Shown here: in pieces, positions 1-5,377 of the stretch
Numbering within the stretch: the stretch's first letter is position 1
Layout of the letters: each line of letters opens with the position of its first letter
Origin: Bacteroidales bacterium
GTDB lineage: Bacteria; Bacteroidota; Bacteroidia; Bacteroidales; Tenuifilaceae
NCBI GenBank assembly: GCA_008933525.1
Contig: WBUV01000258.1
Location: forward strand, 1-5,377
Length of the DNA stretch: 5,377 nt
Direction: 5' to 3'
Position numbers and translations under genes: made by a program
The notes under the pieces: model-generated
Databases searched by the model: none
Told to the model about the DNA's origin: nothing
What the model saw: the letters and a program-made list of their open reading frames with translations, nothing else

Positions 1-53
1 TTGTGTGCCATTATAAAAAGCTGTTTTGTTTATAGTTGTTGGTCGATAGTTAG

Positions 54-1886
54 TTATGCCGTAACTATCTCCTCGTTTATTTTCTTTTGCTTTAACGTTG
101 AGTTTGATTTTTCGTTCAAACTTTTAACAAGTATTTCTGAAATATCTTTAATGGGCATTTCCTCCTGAGCTGCGCTGAATGTTTTTTTACAAAGCGGACA
201 TGCTGTTGCTACAACATCGGTTTCCGAATTGGTAATTTGATTTATGGTTGATGCAGCAATTGTCCTTTTCTGCTCAGCGTTGGTATTGGTTATGCCTAAA
301 CTTCCGCCACAGCAAAGCGAATTATCGTGGGTTTGCTTGGTTGAGTCTACAACATTGCCTGCTTTACGCAACAGTTCTCTGGGTTCCTGAGTAATTCCTA
401 AACCGCGGCTTAACTCGCAGGGATCGTGGTAGGCTATGTTTAAATCCGATTTATTTACCTTTAGTTTATTCTCGTTAATTAGTTGCAGCAAGAACTGGCT
501 GTGGTGTAAAATTGGAATACTTAGGTGATAATTTTGTTTGAATTCCCTTGCACAGATTGGGCAAGTTGTAACTACCATTTCTGCACCCGATTGGAGTATT
601 AGCGTGTTGTTTTTATCAATTAGCTGTTTTGCAGCTTGTACTTCGCCATTCATCTGTAATGGACGTCCGCAGCATATACTGCCATCCTTATCAATAAAAG
701 TGTAATCGACCTTAGCCTCGTCAAGCAGCTTTAGCGTTGCTTTAAGAACCGATGGGGTTAAATGCCCCATACATCCTGCAAAGAATGCAACTTTTGCTTT
801 TGGATAGCTAAATCCATTGATGTAGCTGTAGTTTTTATCGCCCCAGAGTTGATGCTCCTTGCGCTCATTTGTGCGAATAGCAGTAATTTCGATACCAACA
901 GGGCAGGCCTCCACGCAACGCATACACATCATACAGGTTTCGCGCATACGCTCATCGGGCTGACTGTAGCGTAAATCCCTGATAAAGTATGCCGGCTGTG
1001 TATCGTTTATGTTTAAATCGGTGCTTAACTGGCAGGAATCAATACAAATTCCACAGCGCGAGCAAGCGCTAACCTCAATTTTAGTGAATGTTGAGTGCGT
1101 TTCTTTTTCCTTTACTCCATATTTCCTTAGGAAAATAAGCAGTATCTCTGCAGGAATATGCATATACCTGGAGAATGGTAACGTTACAAAGAACATTCCC
1201 AGCGCAAAGGAGTATGCCCACCAGGATGGGTAGTAAAGTTGGTCGAGCGGTAGGTTGTAGATTACCTGCTGCCCAAGGAAGTTGGTGAAGAAGTGTCCGG
1301 TATTGTAAAGTCCTGCCGTAACGCTTTCGGCAAGAATTCTTAAAGGGAATATAAACCAAAGAGATGTAAGTGCAATTCTATCAATTAGTATGTGCTTGGT
1401 GGTTTTTCGCATTCCAAGAATACGGCTCTTCATACGCTTAAAGAATGCCAAGCAGATTCCCGATATCACCACAAATAGGAAGAAATCCATTAGGAATGTG
1501 AAAATCTCCTCGTATTCGCGTAGGGGCGATAAGTCGTGACGGAAAAACTCGAAGAAAATAGGGTAGTAGGGAGGGTTTATGTTACTGTGTGGATATATTC
1601 TAGATTCTAAATTCCCCAAAACAATCAGCATAAACCAACCAAAGGCAAGGCTCATATGCATGTAGCCAAGTAATGGGTTCTTCTGGAATATTTTTCGATG
1701 GAATAACCCTTCCATCATCGATTCCCACATTGCCTTAATGGTACGCAACGAGAATAATCGTTTCCAAACTATTTTCTGTTCTCTACGCGATAATCTGATA
1801 ATCCAGAATGTCCACATTCCAATAATGTAGAGCATTACAAAGGCTAAGCCAATGGAGAACGGGAGGACGAATGGATGGTACTTCAT
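54..1886 (-). CDS. Membrane cytochrome b (NarI/HdrE-like) fused to HdrD-like Fe-S/CCG module
   Basis: A 610-aa fusion protein. Residues 1-255 hold about five hydrophobic helices (roughly 8-31, 73-93, 126-149, 168-190, 222-252) with NarI/DsrM/HdrE character. H77 in helix 2 and H243 at the end of helix 5 (after PFSRYM) are candidate heme b ligands. Basic loops at 32-45, 150-165 and 254-262 predict N-out, C-in, placing the rest in the cytoplasm. Two [4Fe-4S] motifs follow: C275-x2-C278-x2-C281-x3-C285 and C318-x2-C321-x2-C324-x3-C328-P. Two complete CCG domains come next: C372, C405-C406-G, C442-x2-C445; and C490, C525-C526-G, C563-x2-C566. This is HdrE plus HdrD (or DsrM plus DsrK) in one chain. 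The expected role is electron exchange between quinone and a thiol/disulfide-type active site. Residues 590-610 are a Lys-rich tail. The start overlaps the previous stop (ATGA). GlpC/LldE-like proteins share the CCG part but lack the cytochrome b domain. Confidence 0.9.
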   Translation of the reverse strand: MKYHPFVLPFSIGLAFVMLYIIGMWTFWIIRLSRREQKIVWKRLFSLRTIKAMWESMMEGLFHRKIFQKNPLLGYMHMSLAFGWFMLIVLGNLESRIYPHSNINPPYYPIFFEFFRHDLSPLREYEEIFTFLMDFFLFVVISGICLAFFKRMKSRILGMRKTTKHILIDRIALTSLWFIFPLRILAESVTAGLYNTGHFFTNFLGQQVIYNLPLDQLYYPSWWAYSFALGMFFVTLPFSRYMHIPAEILLIFLRKYGVKEKETHSTFTKIEVSACSRCGICIDSCQLSTDLNINDTQPAYFIRDLRYSQPDERMRETCMMCMRCVEACPVGIEITAIRTNERKEHQLWGDKNYSYINGFSYPKAKVAFFAGCMGHLTPSVLKATLKLLDEAKVDYTFIDKDGSICCGRPLQMNGEVQAAKQLIDKNNTLILQSGAEMVVTTCPICAREFKQNYHLSIPILHHSQFLLQLINENKLKVNKSDLNIAYHDPCELSRGLGITQEPRELLRKAGNVVDSTKQTHDNSLCCGGSLGITNTNAEQKRTIAASTINQITNSETDVVATACPLCKKTFSAAQEEMPIKDISEILVKSLNEKSNSTLKQKKINEEIVTA

Positions 1887-2218
1887 ACTCTGAAATTTTG
1901 GTTGGCTTTACGAACCAATTTTACAATATTCCGGGTGTTTACGTTGCGCGGACAGGCAAGGATGCATTTACCGCAGAGCATGCATTTTTCGGACTCGGTA
2001 ATTGCCTCCATAAGTTCTCCACGACGAATGCTGTGACACATCTCCCTGAAACTAAAAGCGGTGAACTTTCCGGCTGTACAGGTTGCCGTACAGCTGCCAC
2101 AGGCAATGCAGTGCTTAAAGGTTTCGTCCCTTTCGGCAATCCATTCACCCAGAGTTAAATTGGCTTTATCTAAATCGTGAATTTTGATTTCAAGCGGTGC
2201 ATATCCAAAATCAACCAT
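1883..2218 (-). CDS. hdrC: Small HdrC-like/QmoC N-terminal-like 4Fe-4S protein
   Basis: A 111-aa protein that is little more than two [4Fe-4S] sites: C37-x2-C40-x2-C43-x3-C47 and C79-x2-C82-x2-C85-x3-C89-P. The spacing between the sites and the R-G-E segment at 66-68 fit HdrC and the N-terminal domain of QmoC. It is much shorter than the first HdrC-like protein of this operon and has no C-terminal extension. It starts 3 bases after the HdrA-like stop (TAG, TGT, ATG). Its TGA stop overlaps the ATG of the membrane protein gene as ATGA, which suggests translational coupling and tight stoichiometry. In QmoC the same kind of ferredoxin domain is fused directly to a cytochrome b domain, so this gene and the next look like a split version. 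The inferred role is a wire between the HdrA-like flavin and the membrane subunit. No signal peptide or membrane helix is present; it should be cytoplasmic. Confidence 0.88.
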   Translation of the reverse strand: MVDFGYAPLEIKIHDLDKANLTLGEWIAERDETFKHCIACGSCTATCTAGKFTAFSFREMCHSIRRGELMEAITESEKCMLCGKCILACPRNVNTRNIVKLVRKANQNFRV

Positions 2219-2221
2219 ACA

Positions 2222-3235
2222 CTATTTGCTTAAGTATTTATGTATTTCGATAGCTGCAGAACGAGCTGCATTAACTGAATCGGTTATGTTGCTTGGTCCG
2301 GAGCAGGCTCCTGCCACAAAAACACCTTCTACACCTGTTCCAATTGGGTTTAGGTGATAGTCGGCCACGGCAACAAAGCCATCCTTGTTGGGCTTTAAGC
2401 CCAAGCCCGATATCAACTCAATGGTTCCTAATGCTGGCGACATCCCAACCATTAGCACAACCATATCCACCGACATCTTTAGCGGGCGTGATGACAATGT
2501 ATCTTCTGTTTTTATTTGAACACGGCCACCGTCCAGTTCACTTGCCTCGGAGAGACGTCCACGAATAAAGTTGATACCAATTTGTTGTGCTTCTTTGTAT
2601 AAATCCTCGTAACCGGGGCCAAACATCCTTAAATCCATATAAAGGCTATACACTTCAGCTGCAGGAATCGCCTCCTTAACCTCAATGGCTTGCTTTACAG
2701 CAGTTACACAGCAAACCTTGGAACAGTAAGGTTTATTTACCTTTTCATCTCTACTGCCAACACAATGGATAAATGCAATTTTACTTGGGGTAGAGCCATT
2801 CTTCATAACGGGCTTACCGTGCTTTGCAAACATCTCCTCCAGTTCAGCCGAGGTTATTACATTCTCGTAAATACCATAGCCGTACTCCTCCTTCTTTTCG
2901 GCAGGGAAAAGTTCAAAACCAGTGGCTAGTAGAATTGCATCGGCCTCAAAATTCTTGCCTTTTGTGGCAAGCACAAACCTATTCCCCGATTTTGTAACCG
3001 ACGATATGGCTGTAGATAGCATTATGGAAGGATTCCCATTTAAGCGCGATTTTAGACTATTAACAACCTCGCTGGTGTGTCTGCGATTTGGAAAAAGTCT
3101 GTCCCATTTGGCTGCATTGCCGCCGGGCTGTCCCTTTTTCTCAAAAATGATAACGTTGTAACCCAGAGTTGCCAGTTGATTAGCGGCCTCAAGACCTGCT
3201 ACCCCGCCTCCAATAATTGCTACTTCCTTACCCAT
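2222..3235 (-). CDS. hdrA: Short HdrA-like FAD/[4Fe-4S] oxidoreductase
   Basis: A 337-aa flavoprotein of the HdrA/QmoA/sHdrA family, probably the electron hub of the complex. The N-terminal FAD-binding Rossmann motif is G9-G-G11-V-A-G14-L-E, followed by an acidic strand end at about E32. An ATG-type motif lies at 104-106, and a C-terminal flavin motif (GVFVAGACSGP, about 304-314) closes the fold. C158, C171, C175 and C176, in the pattern C-x12-C-x3-CC, match the [4Fe-4S] site of HdrA. Methanogen HdrA is about 650 aa, with ferredoxin domains and an extra Cys-rich insert after the GG(R/N)AA motif. Here that place (38-52) has no Cys and the ferredoxin domains are absent, so the protein resembles the compact sHdrA/QmoA forms. 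An in-frame stop at 3257-3259 with no start in between fixes the start. No Shine-Dalgarno is seen; the upstream stretch is A-rich. Flavin bifurcation is not demonstrated. Confidence 0.9.
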   Translation of the reverse strand: MGKEVAIIGGGVAGLEAANQLATLGYNVIIFEKKGQPGGNAAKWDRLFPNRRHTSEVVNSLKSRLNGNPSIMLSTAISSVTKSGNRFVLATKGKNFEADAILLATGFELFPAEKKEEYGYGIYENVITSAELEEMFAKHGKPVMKNGSTPSKIAFIHCVGSRDEKVNKPYCSKVCCVTAVKQAIEVKEAIPAAEVYSLYMDLRMFGPGYEDLYKEAQQIGINFIRGRLSEASELDGGRVQIKTEDTLSSRPLKMSVDMVVLMVGMSPALGTIELISGLGLKPNKDGFVAVADYHLNPIGTGVEGVFVAGACSGPSNITDSVNAARSAAIEIHKYLSK

Positions 3236-3280
3236 ATGTTTGTGTTTAGTGTTTGGTTATTCTTCAAATTGGTTCATTCT

Positions 3281-3303
3281 CAAATTTTCAAACTGAAAAA
3301 TTG
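3281..3303 (-). other. Weak AT-rich hairpin at the end of the HdrB-like gene
   Basis: An imperfect inverted repeat (8 of 9 pairs, 5-base loop) spans the stop codon of the HdrB-like gene and enters the 52-base gap, the only sizeable gap in the operon. Most pairs are A-T and no U-run follows on the transcribed strand, so it is unlikely to terminate. It could mark an mRNA processing or stability point, but it could also be chance in AT-rich DNA. Confidence 0.2.
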
Positions 3304-4361
3304 ATATGATTTGGTTTTTCTGGTAGTGGCAAATCCTCGCCATTTGCTCCCTTGAACTTTTTAGAAGGGTCGTATTCAACTCCAATCTTTTTGAGCAGTG
3401 GCTCAACATCCACCTGATGCATTTGCATACCCATTTCCCAAGGGTCGAAACCAAGAACTAGCCCGGCAACCTCCTCGTAAGTTAGAACTGGAATTCCATA
3501 ACCATTCTCGCCGTATGTTTTATGCTCCATTTCGGCTAAAGCGTATTGCCATCTATCCATAAAGTAGTTGCAACCAGGGCAGTTGGTGATAATGAAATCG
3601 GGTTTGAAAGGCTCCATGGATTCAAACTTCTTTTTCGATGCTGAAATAGAGTAACCACGGTTTGCTTTTACCAAGTATTGCCTAAATCCAAATCCACAGC
3701 AGTGGCGGCGCTCAGGGTAGTCAATAACCTCACCACCAAAAGTCTCAACTAAACCGGCTAAAACCTGAGGATACTCTGCTCCACCAACCCCTTTGTTGGG
3801 GAACATTTTGGCATAGTGGCAACCAATATGGTCAACAACTTTTAGAGGCTTACCAGTTTCTTTATTAATCAGTTTATATTTTGCCTTGGCAGCAATCTCA
3901 TTTCTGAATTTAAAAAGAACATCGCTGGTATGTGCAAGGTTTTTTGGCTCAACAAAATCCCTATTTGTGGCTTGTTTTAGAAAGTTGATGACTTTCTTTT
4001 TTTCATCAGGAAAATGGTGCCAAGTTTCAAGTATCTCGGTGTATATTCCAAACGATGTAACACACGAAGGATTGTAGTTTTCATAGCCAGCCTCTTTCAT
4101 TAAGGAAAAGTTTCGGGCCACTACTGTTTGTATTGTTTCAAAAGGCACAACCTCGGAGTGATAGCCAATACCTGTACATGTTGTATGGTTTTCGCTTTCG
4201 TAGATATCCTTACCAAGAACATCTTTTAGTATTCTCAGGTAGATATTTTCGCTCCCGGGCCATATGGTTTGACGGATACAGCTACGAACGTAGTAGAATT
4301 TATCGTCGGCTATTTCCTTTTGGTAATCGTCCCAAACTTTCTTTTTACCATCCTTAATCAT
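3288..4361 (-). CDS. hdrB: HdrB-like CCG-domain protein with one intact and one degenerate CCG motif
   Basis: A soluble 357-aa protein of the HdrB family, whose CCG domains bind noncubane iron-sulfur clusters used in disulfide/thiol chemistry. The C-terminal CCG motif is complete: C181, C221-C222-G, C261-x2-C264. The N-terminal copy is degenerate. C28, C62 and C100 are kept, but the second Cys of the CC pair is Thr63 and the last Cys is Ser103. It may therefore carry an altered cluster or none. The tail, with GFDPWEMG near 304-311 and VEPLLKKIG near 319-327, matches the usual end of HdrB proteins, so the protein looks full length. It starts 11 bases after the HdrC-like gene; an in-frame stop at 4380-4382 leaves no alternative upstream ATG. 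Methanogen HdrB reduces CoM-S-S-CoB, but that substrate is not expected here. It probably pairs with the neighbouring HdrC-like and HdrA-like proteins. Confidence 0.87.
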   Translation of the reverse strand: MIKDGKKKVWDDYQKEIADDKFYYVRSCIRQTIWPGSENIYLRILKDVLGKDIYESENHTTCTGIGYHSEVVPFETIQTVVARNFSLMKEAGYENYNPSCVTSFGIYTEILETWHHFPDEKKKVINFLKQATNRDFVEPKNLAHTSDVLFKFRNEIAAKAKYKLINKETGKPLKVVDHIGCHYAKMFPNKGVGGAEYPQVLAGLVETFGGEVIDYPERRHCCGFGFRQYLVKANRGYSISASKKKFESMEPFKPDFIITNCPGCNYFMDRWQYALAEMEHKTYGENGYGIPVLTYEEVAGLVLGFDPWEMGMQMHQVDVEPLLKKIGVEYDPSKKFKGANGEDLPLPEKPNHINFSV

Positions 4362-4372
4362 TGGGCTATGAT

Positions 4373-5089
4373 TTAGCGTTTATGTTTATTGATACTATTG
4401 ACAGTATATGCTTCGCTGAAATACTCGGAACTCTTATTGGTACTGTCGCCAATCTCTTTATTTAGCTCTTTGGCTTTTGCAGCCGAGAATTTCTCAATTT
4501 TATCGAAAAATTCAATTCCACCAGTTACTTCAAATATTTTATAGAGTTCGTCGAGATTTTCCTTTGAAACCACCCGCATTGCTCCGGGGCCATTGGAGTT
4601 GTAGTTGGCACCCACTTTTTTAAGAACTGTTTCGCGGTTATCTCTAACCCATTGCCAAACGGGACCTTGCTCAGGAAAAACATCCAACGATAAATGGTCG
4701 AAATGAACACAGTAACCACTTTCGAGGATTGTATTGCCGATCATTCGTTTTAAGTTTAGCTGCTGACGTCCTTTTTCGGATTCAACAAATAGACCTGTAT
4801 CAATTGAAAGTTTGCGAAGAGCTTGAATAATCAAACCCGGGGCATTATTACGTGGACAACGAGTTTTACAGCTCATACACTCGCCGCAGTACCATATGGT
4901 ATCGCTTTTTAGCAACTCCTCAATAACAGAATCGTCGCGGGTTTGAACAAGGTTTGCAATATTTCGTGGCTCGTAGTTGTAAACCTCTGCAGCAGGACAA
5001 ATTGCTGTACAAGTACCACAGTTAATACAGCCACTAATCCCCTCAACAAACCGAACATCGCTATTGAGTTTATCGAATAATTTTCCCAT
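4373..5089 (-). CDS. hdrC: HdrC-like 4Fe-4S di-cluster protein (first subunit of the operon)
   Basis: A soluble 238-aa iron-sulfur protein, likely the electron-transfer partner of the HdrB-like protein encoded next. Two complete [4Fe-4S] motifs are visible: C21-x2-C24-x2-C27-x3-C31-P and C68-x2-C71-x2-C74-x3-C78-P. Their spacing is typical of HdrC, where two cubane clusters pass electrons between the HdrA flavin and HdrB. No membrane segment or signal peptide is seen, so it should be cytoplasmic. After the clusters comes an extension of about 150 residues, with a Trp-rich stretch near 144-147, which makes it longer than the roughly 185-aa methanogen HdrC. The start is secure: an in-frame stop lies at 5096-5098 with no other start codon between. 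A purine-rich AAAGGAA precedes the ATG by about 1 base, closer than a normal ribosome-binding site. The family call is firm; the gene symbol is family-level only and the physiological partner is unknown. Confidence 0.88.
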   Translation of the reverse strand: MGKLFDKLNSDVRFVEGISGCINCGTCTAICPAAEVYNYEPRNIANLVQTRDDSVIEELLKSDTIWYCGECMSCKTRCPRNNAPGLIIQALRKLSIDTGLFVESEKGRQQLNLKRMIGNTILESGYCVHFDHLSLDVFPEQGPVWQWVRDNRETVLKKVGANYNSNGPGAMRVVSKENLDELYKIFEVTGGIEFFDKIEKFSAAKAKELNKEIGDSTNKSSEYFSEAYTVNSINKHKR

Positions 5090-5106
5090 TTTCCTTTAAA
5101 TTACCG

Positions 5107-5144
5107 TAACATCAGCCGTCTAAATAAACTAAACGTTGATGTTA
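5107..5144 (-). promoter_or_regulatory. Leader hairpin upstream of the operon
   Basis: A 38-base stem-loop in the predicted leader. Eight perfect outer pairs form between TAACATCA (5144-5137) and TGATGTTA (5114-5107). After a small internal loop (one base against two), six inner pairs form between CGTTTA (5135-5130) and TAGACG (5122-5117), one of them G-U. The loop is 7 bases. It ends 17 bases before the first ATG and is not followed by a U-run, so it is not a normal intrinsic terminator. It may stabilise the mRNA 5' end or control translation; alternatively the outer dyad is a protein-binding site. The pairing is seen, the function is not. Confidence 0.45.
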
Positions 5145-5154
5145 TTGCATTAAC
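5141..5154. promoter_or_regulatory. Near-perfect palindrome over the predicted transcription start
   Basis: GTTATTGCATTAAC pairs with its own reverse complement at 12 of 14 positions (six of seven pairs). It lies 3 bases downstream of the candidate -7 element, where a repressor would block initiation. It shares 4 bases with the outer arm of the leader hairpin. It does not match FNR or CRP consensus sites that I can recognise, so no regulator is proposed. Confidence 0.3.
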
Positions 5155-5157
5155 AAG

Positions 5158-5193
5158 CAAAAGTAAAAATTTATATGATTCTGAGGTAAAAAA
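5158..5193 (-). promoter_or_regulatory. Candidate Bacteroidota-type promoter of the hdr-like operon
   Basis: On the minus strand TACTTTTG (5165-5158) is a perfect match to the Bacteroidota -7 consensus TAnnTTTG. The expected -33 TTTG is represented only by a T-run at 5193-5188, 22 bases upstream and without the G, so that half is weak. A start near 5150-5153 would give a leader of about 60 bases before the first gene. No other good TAnnTTTG was noticed between here and the start codon. The match is seen; promoter function is inferred. Confidence 0.5.
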
Positions 5194-5284
5194 TGGTTGG
5201 TACTATGCTGTGATGTGGTGTAATATGTTGAATAATAGTGTAATGATTAGATAATTTTAAGTGATTCTAAGTTGGAGAGATGAG
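5166..5284. other. Intergenic stretch with no recognised gene
   Basis: AT-rich sequence between the candidate promoter and the heptamer array. It has scattered stop codons and no credible coding frame, tRNA or terminator. The only structure noticed is a loose TG-rich patch in which GTGTAAT occurs twice, 20 bases apart (5218 and 5238). This may be a further decayed part of the repeat landscape. Confidence 0.4.
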
Positions 5285-5368
5285 GGACGTGGGAAGTAGG
5301 AAGATGGAAGCAGGAAGTAAAATGTAAAATTTATAATGCAAAATGTAGAATGATGAATTTATAAGATA
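5285..5368. repeat. Degenerate tandem array of 7-base units
   Basis: About twelve units in one unbroken 7-base phase. Units such as GGAAGTA, GGAAGAT and GGAAGCA occupy 5292-5319, with GGACGTG just before at 5285-5291. AAATGTA, AAATTTA, TAATGCA, GAATGAT and GAATTTA units run from 5320 to 5368, and AAATGTA recurs exactly 21 bases apart (5320 and 5341). The array is purine-rich on the plus strand and non-coding in appearance. Degenerate heptamer arrays suggest slippage-driven expansion followed by decay. It lies more than 100 bases upstream of the candidate promoter, so a regulatory role is not supported. Confidence 0.6.
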
Positions 5369-5377
5369 AAGCCCCAA

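Noticed and set aside
1..11. Possible start of a further minus-strand gene
   Set aside because: Only three complete codons are visible, so it cannot be called as a coding sequence.
13..30. Possible terminator hairpin after the operon
   Set aside because: Only about four A-T pairs can form, with no GC stem; not convincing.
1081..1359. A 92-aa minus-strand open frame inside the membrane protein gene
   Set aside because: It is a different frame of the cytochrome b coding region, low in complexity and without family features.
1871..2158. A 95-aa plus-strand open frame opposite the small HdrC-like gene
   Set aside because: It lies entirely antisense to a gene with two clear ferredoxin motifs and shows no recognisable domain of its own.
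3257..3277. Six-codon minus-strand mini-ORF between the HdrB-like and HdrA-like genes
   Set aside because: Too short to support as a gene, with no ribosome-binding site; chance is likely in AT-rich DNA.
2922..3304. Plus-strand open frames opposite the start of the HdrA-like gene
   Set aside because: They are antisense to the FAD-binding region, overlap each other and resemble no known protein.
54..5089. Methanogen-type CoM-S-S-CoB heterodisulfide reductase
   Set aside because: The short HdrA, the degenerate N-terminal CCG site in HdrB, and the bacterial promoter and composition argue against use of coenzymes M and B.
5285..5368. CRISPR array
   Set aside because: The units are 7 bases, degenerate and contiguous, with no spacers of unique sequence.

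Overview
The window holds one five-gene, minus-strand operon that runs from about 5089 down to 54. It encodes a modular redox complex of the heterodisulfide reductase (Hdr) superfamily. Read 5' to 3', the order is an HdrC-like di-cluster ferredoxin (238 aa), an HdrB-like CCG-domain protein (357 aa), a short HdrA-like flavoprotein (337 aa), a small second HdrC-like ferredoxin (111 aa), and a 610-aa membrane protein. The last fuses a NarI/HdrE-type five-helix cytochrome b domain to an HdrD-like module with two [4Fe-4S] motifs and two complete CCG domains. Gaps are 11, 52 and 3 bases, and the last two genes overlap by 4 bases (ATGA), so the genes are very probably co-transcribed and the last pair translationally coupled.

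The host is probably a member of the Bacteroidota. The composition is moderately AT-rich and the starts mostly lack Shine-Dalgarno sequences. The stretch upstream of the first gene carries a perfect TAnnTTTG -7 element, and the long intergenic region is built of degenerate short repeats. The assignment below phylum is not supported by the window. A bacterium of this kind would not be expected to use coenzymes M and B, so the complex is unlikely to act on the methanogen heterodisulfide.

Layout: 1-53 is downstream sequence with no clear terminator. 54-1886 is the membrane cytochrome b/HdrD fusion, 1883-2218 the small HdrC-like protein, 2222-3235 the HdrA-like protein, 3288-4361 the HdrB-like protein and 4373-5089 the larger HdrC-like protein. 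5090-5377 is non-coding: a leader with a strong hairpin, a palindrome near the expected transcription start, a -7 element, and an upstream array of degenerate 7-base repeats.

Inferred working model: the cytochrome b domain exchanges electrons with the (mena)quinone pool through heme b. HdrC-like ferredoxins wire the membrane HdrD-like catalytic module to the FAD of the HdrA-like subunit and on to the HdrB-like subunit. The order C-B-A-C-(B/D) resembles the sulfur-oxidiser sHdr cluster (C1-B1-A-hyp-C2-B2). The HdrC2-plus-cytochrome-b junction looks like a split QmoC. The complex therefore looks like a hybrid of sHdr-type and Qmo/HdrDE-type systems, with an unknown disulfide, thiol or sulfur substrate or an unknown soluble electron partner. 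No hydrogenase, FlxABCD, APS reductase or lipoate-binding protein gene is visible in the window to settle this.
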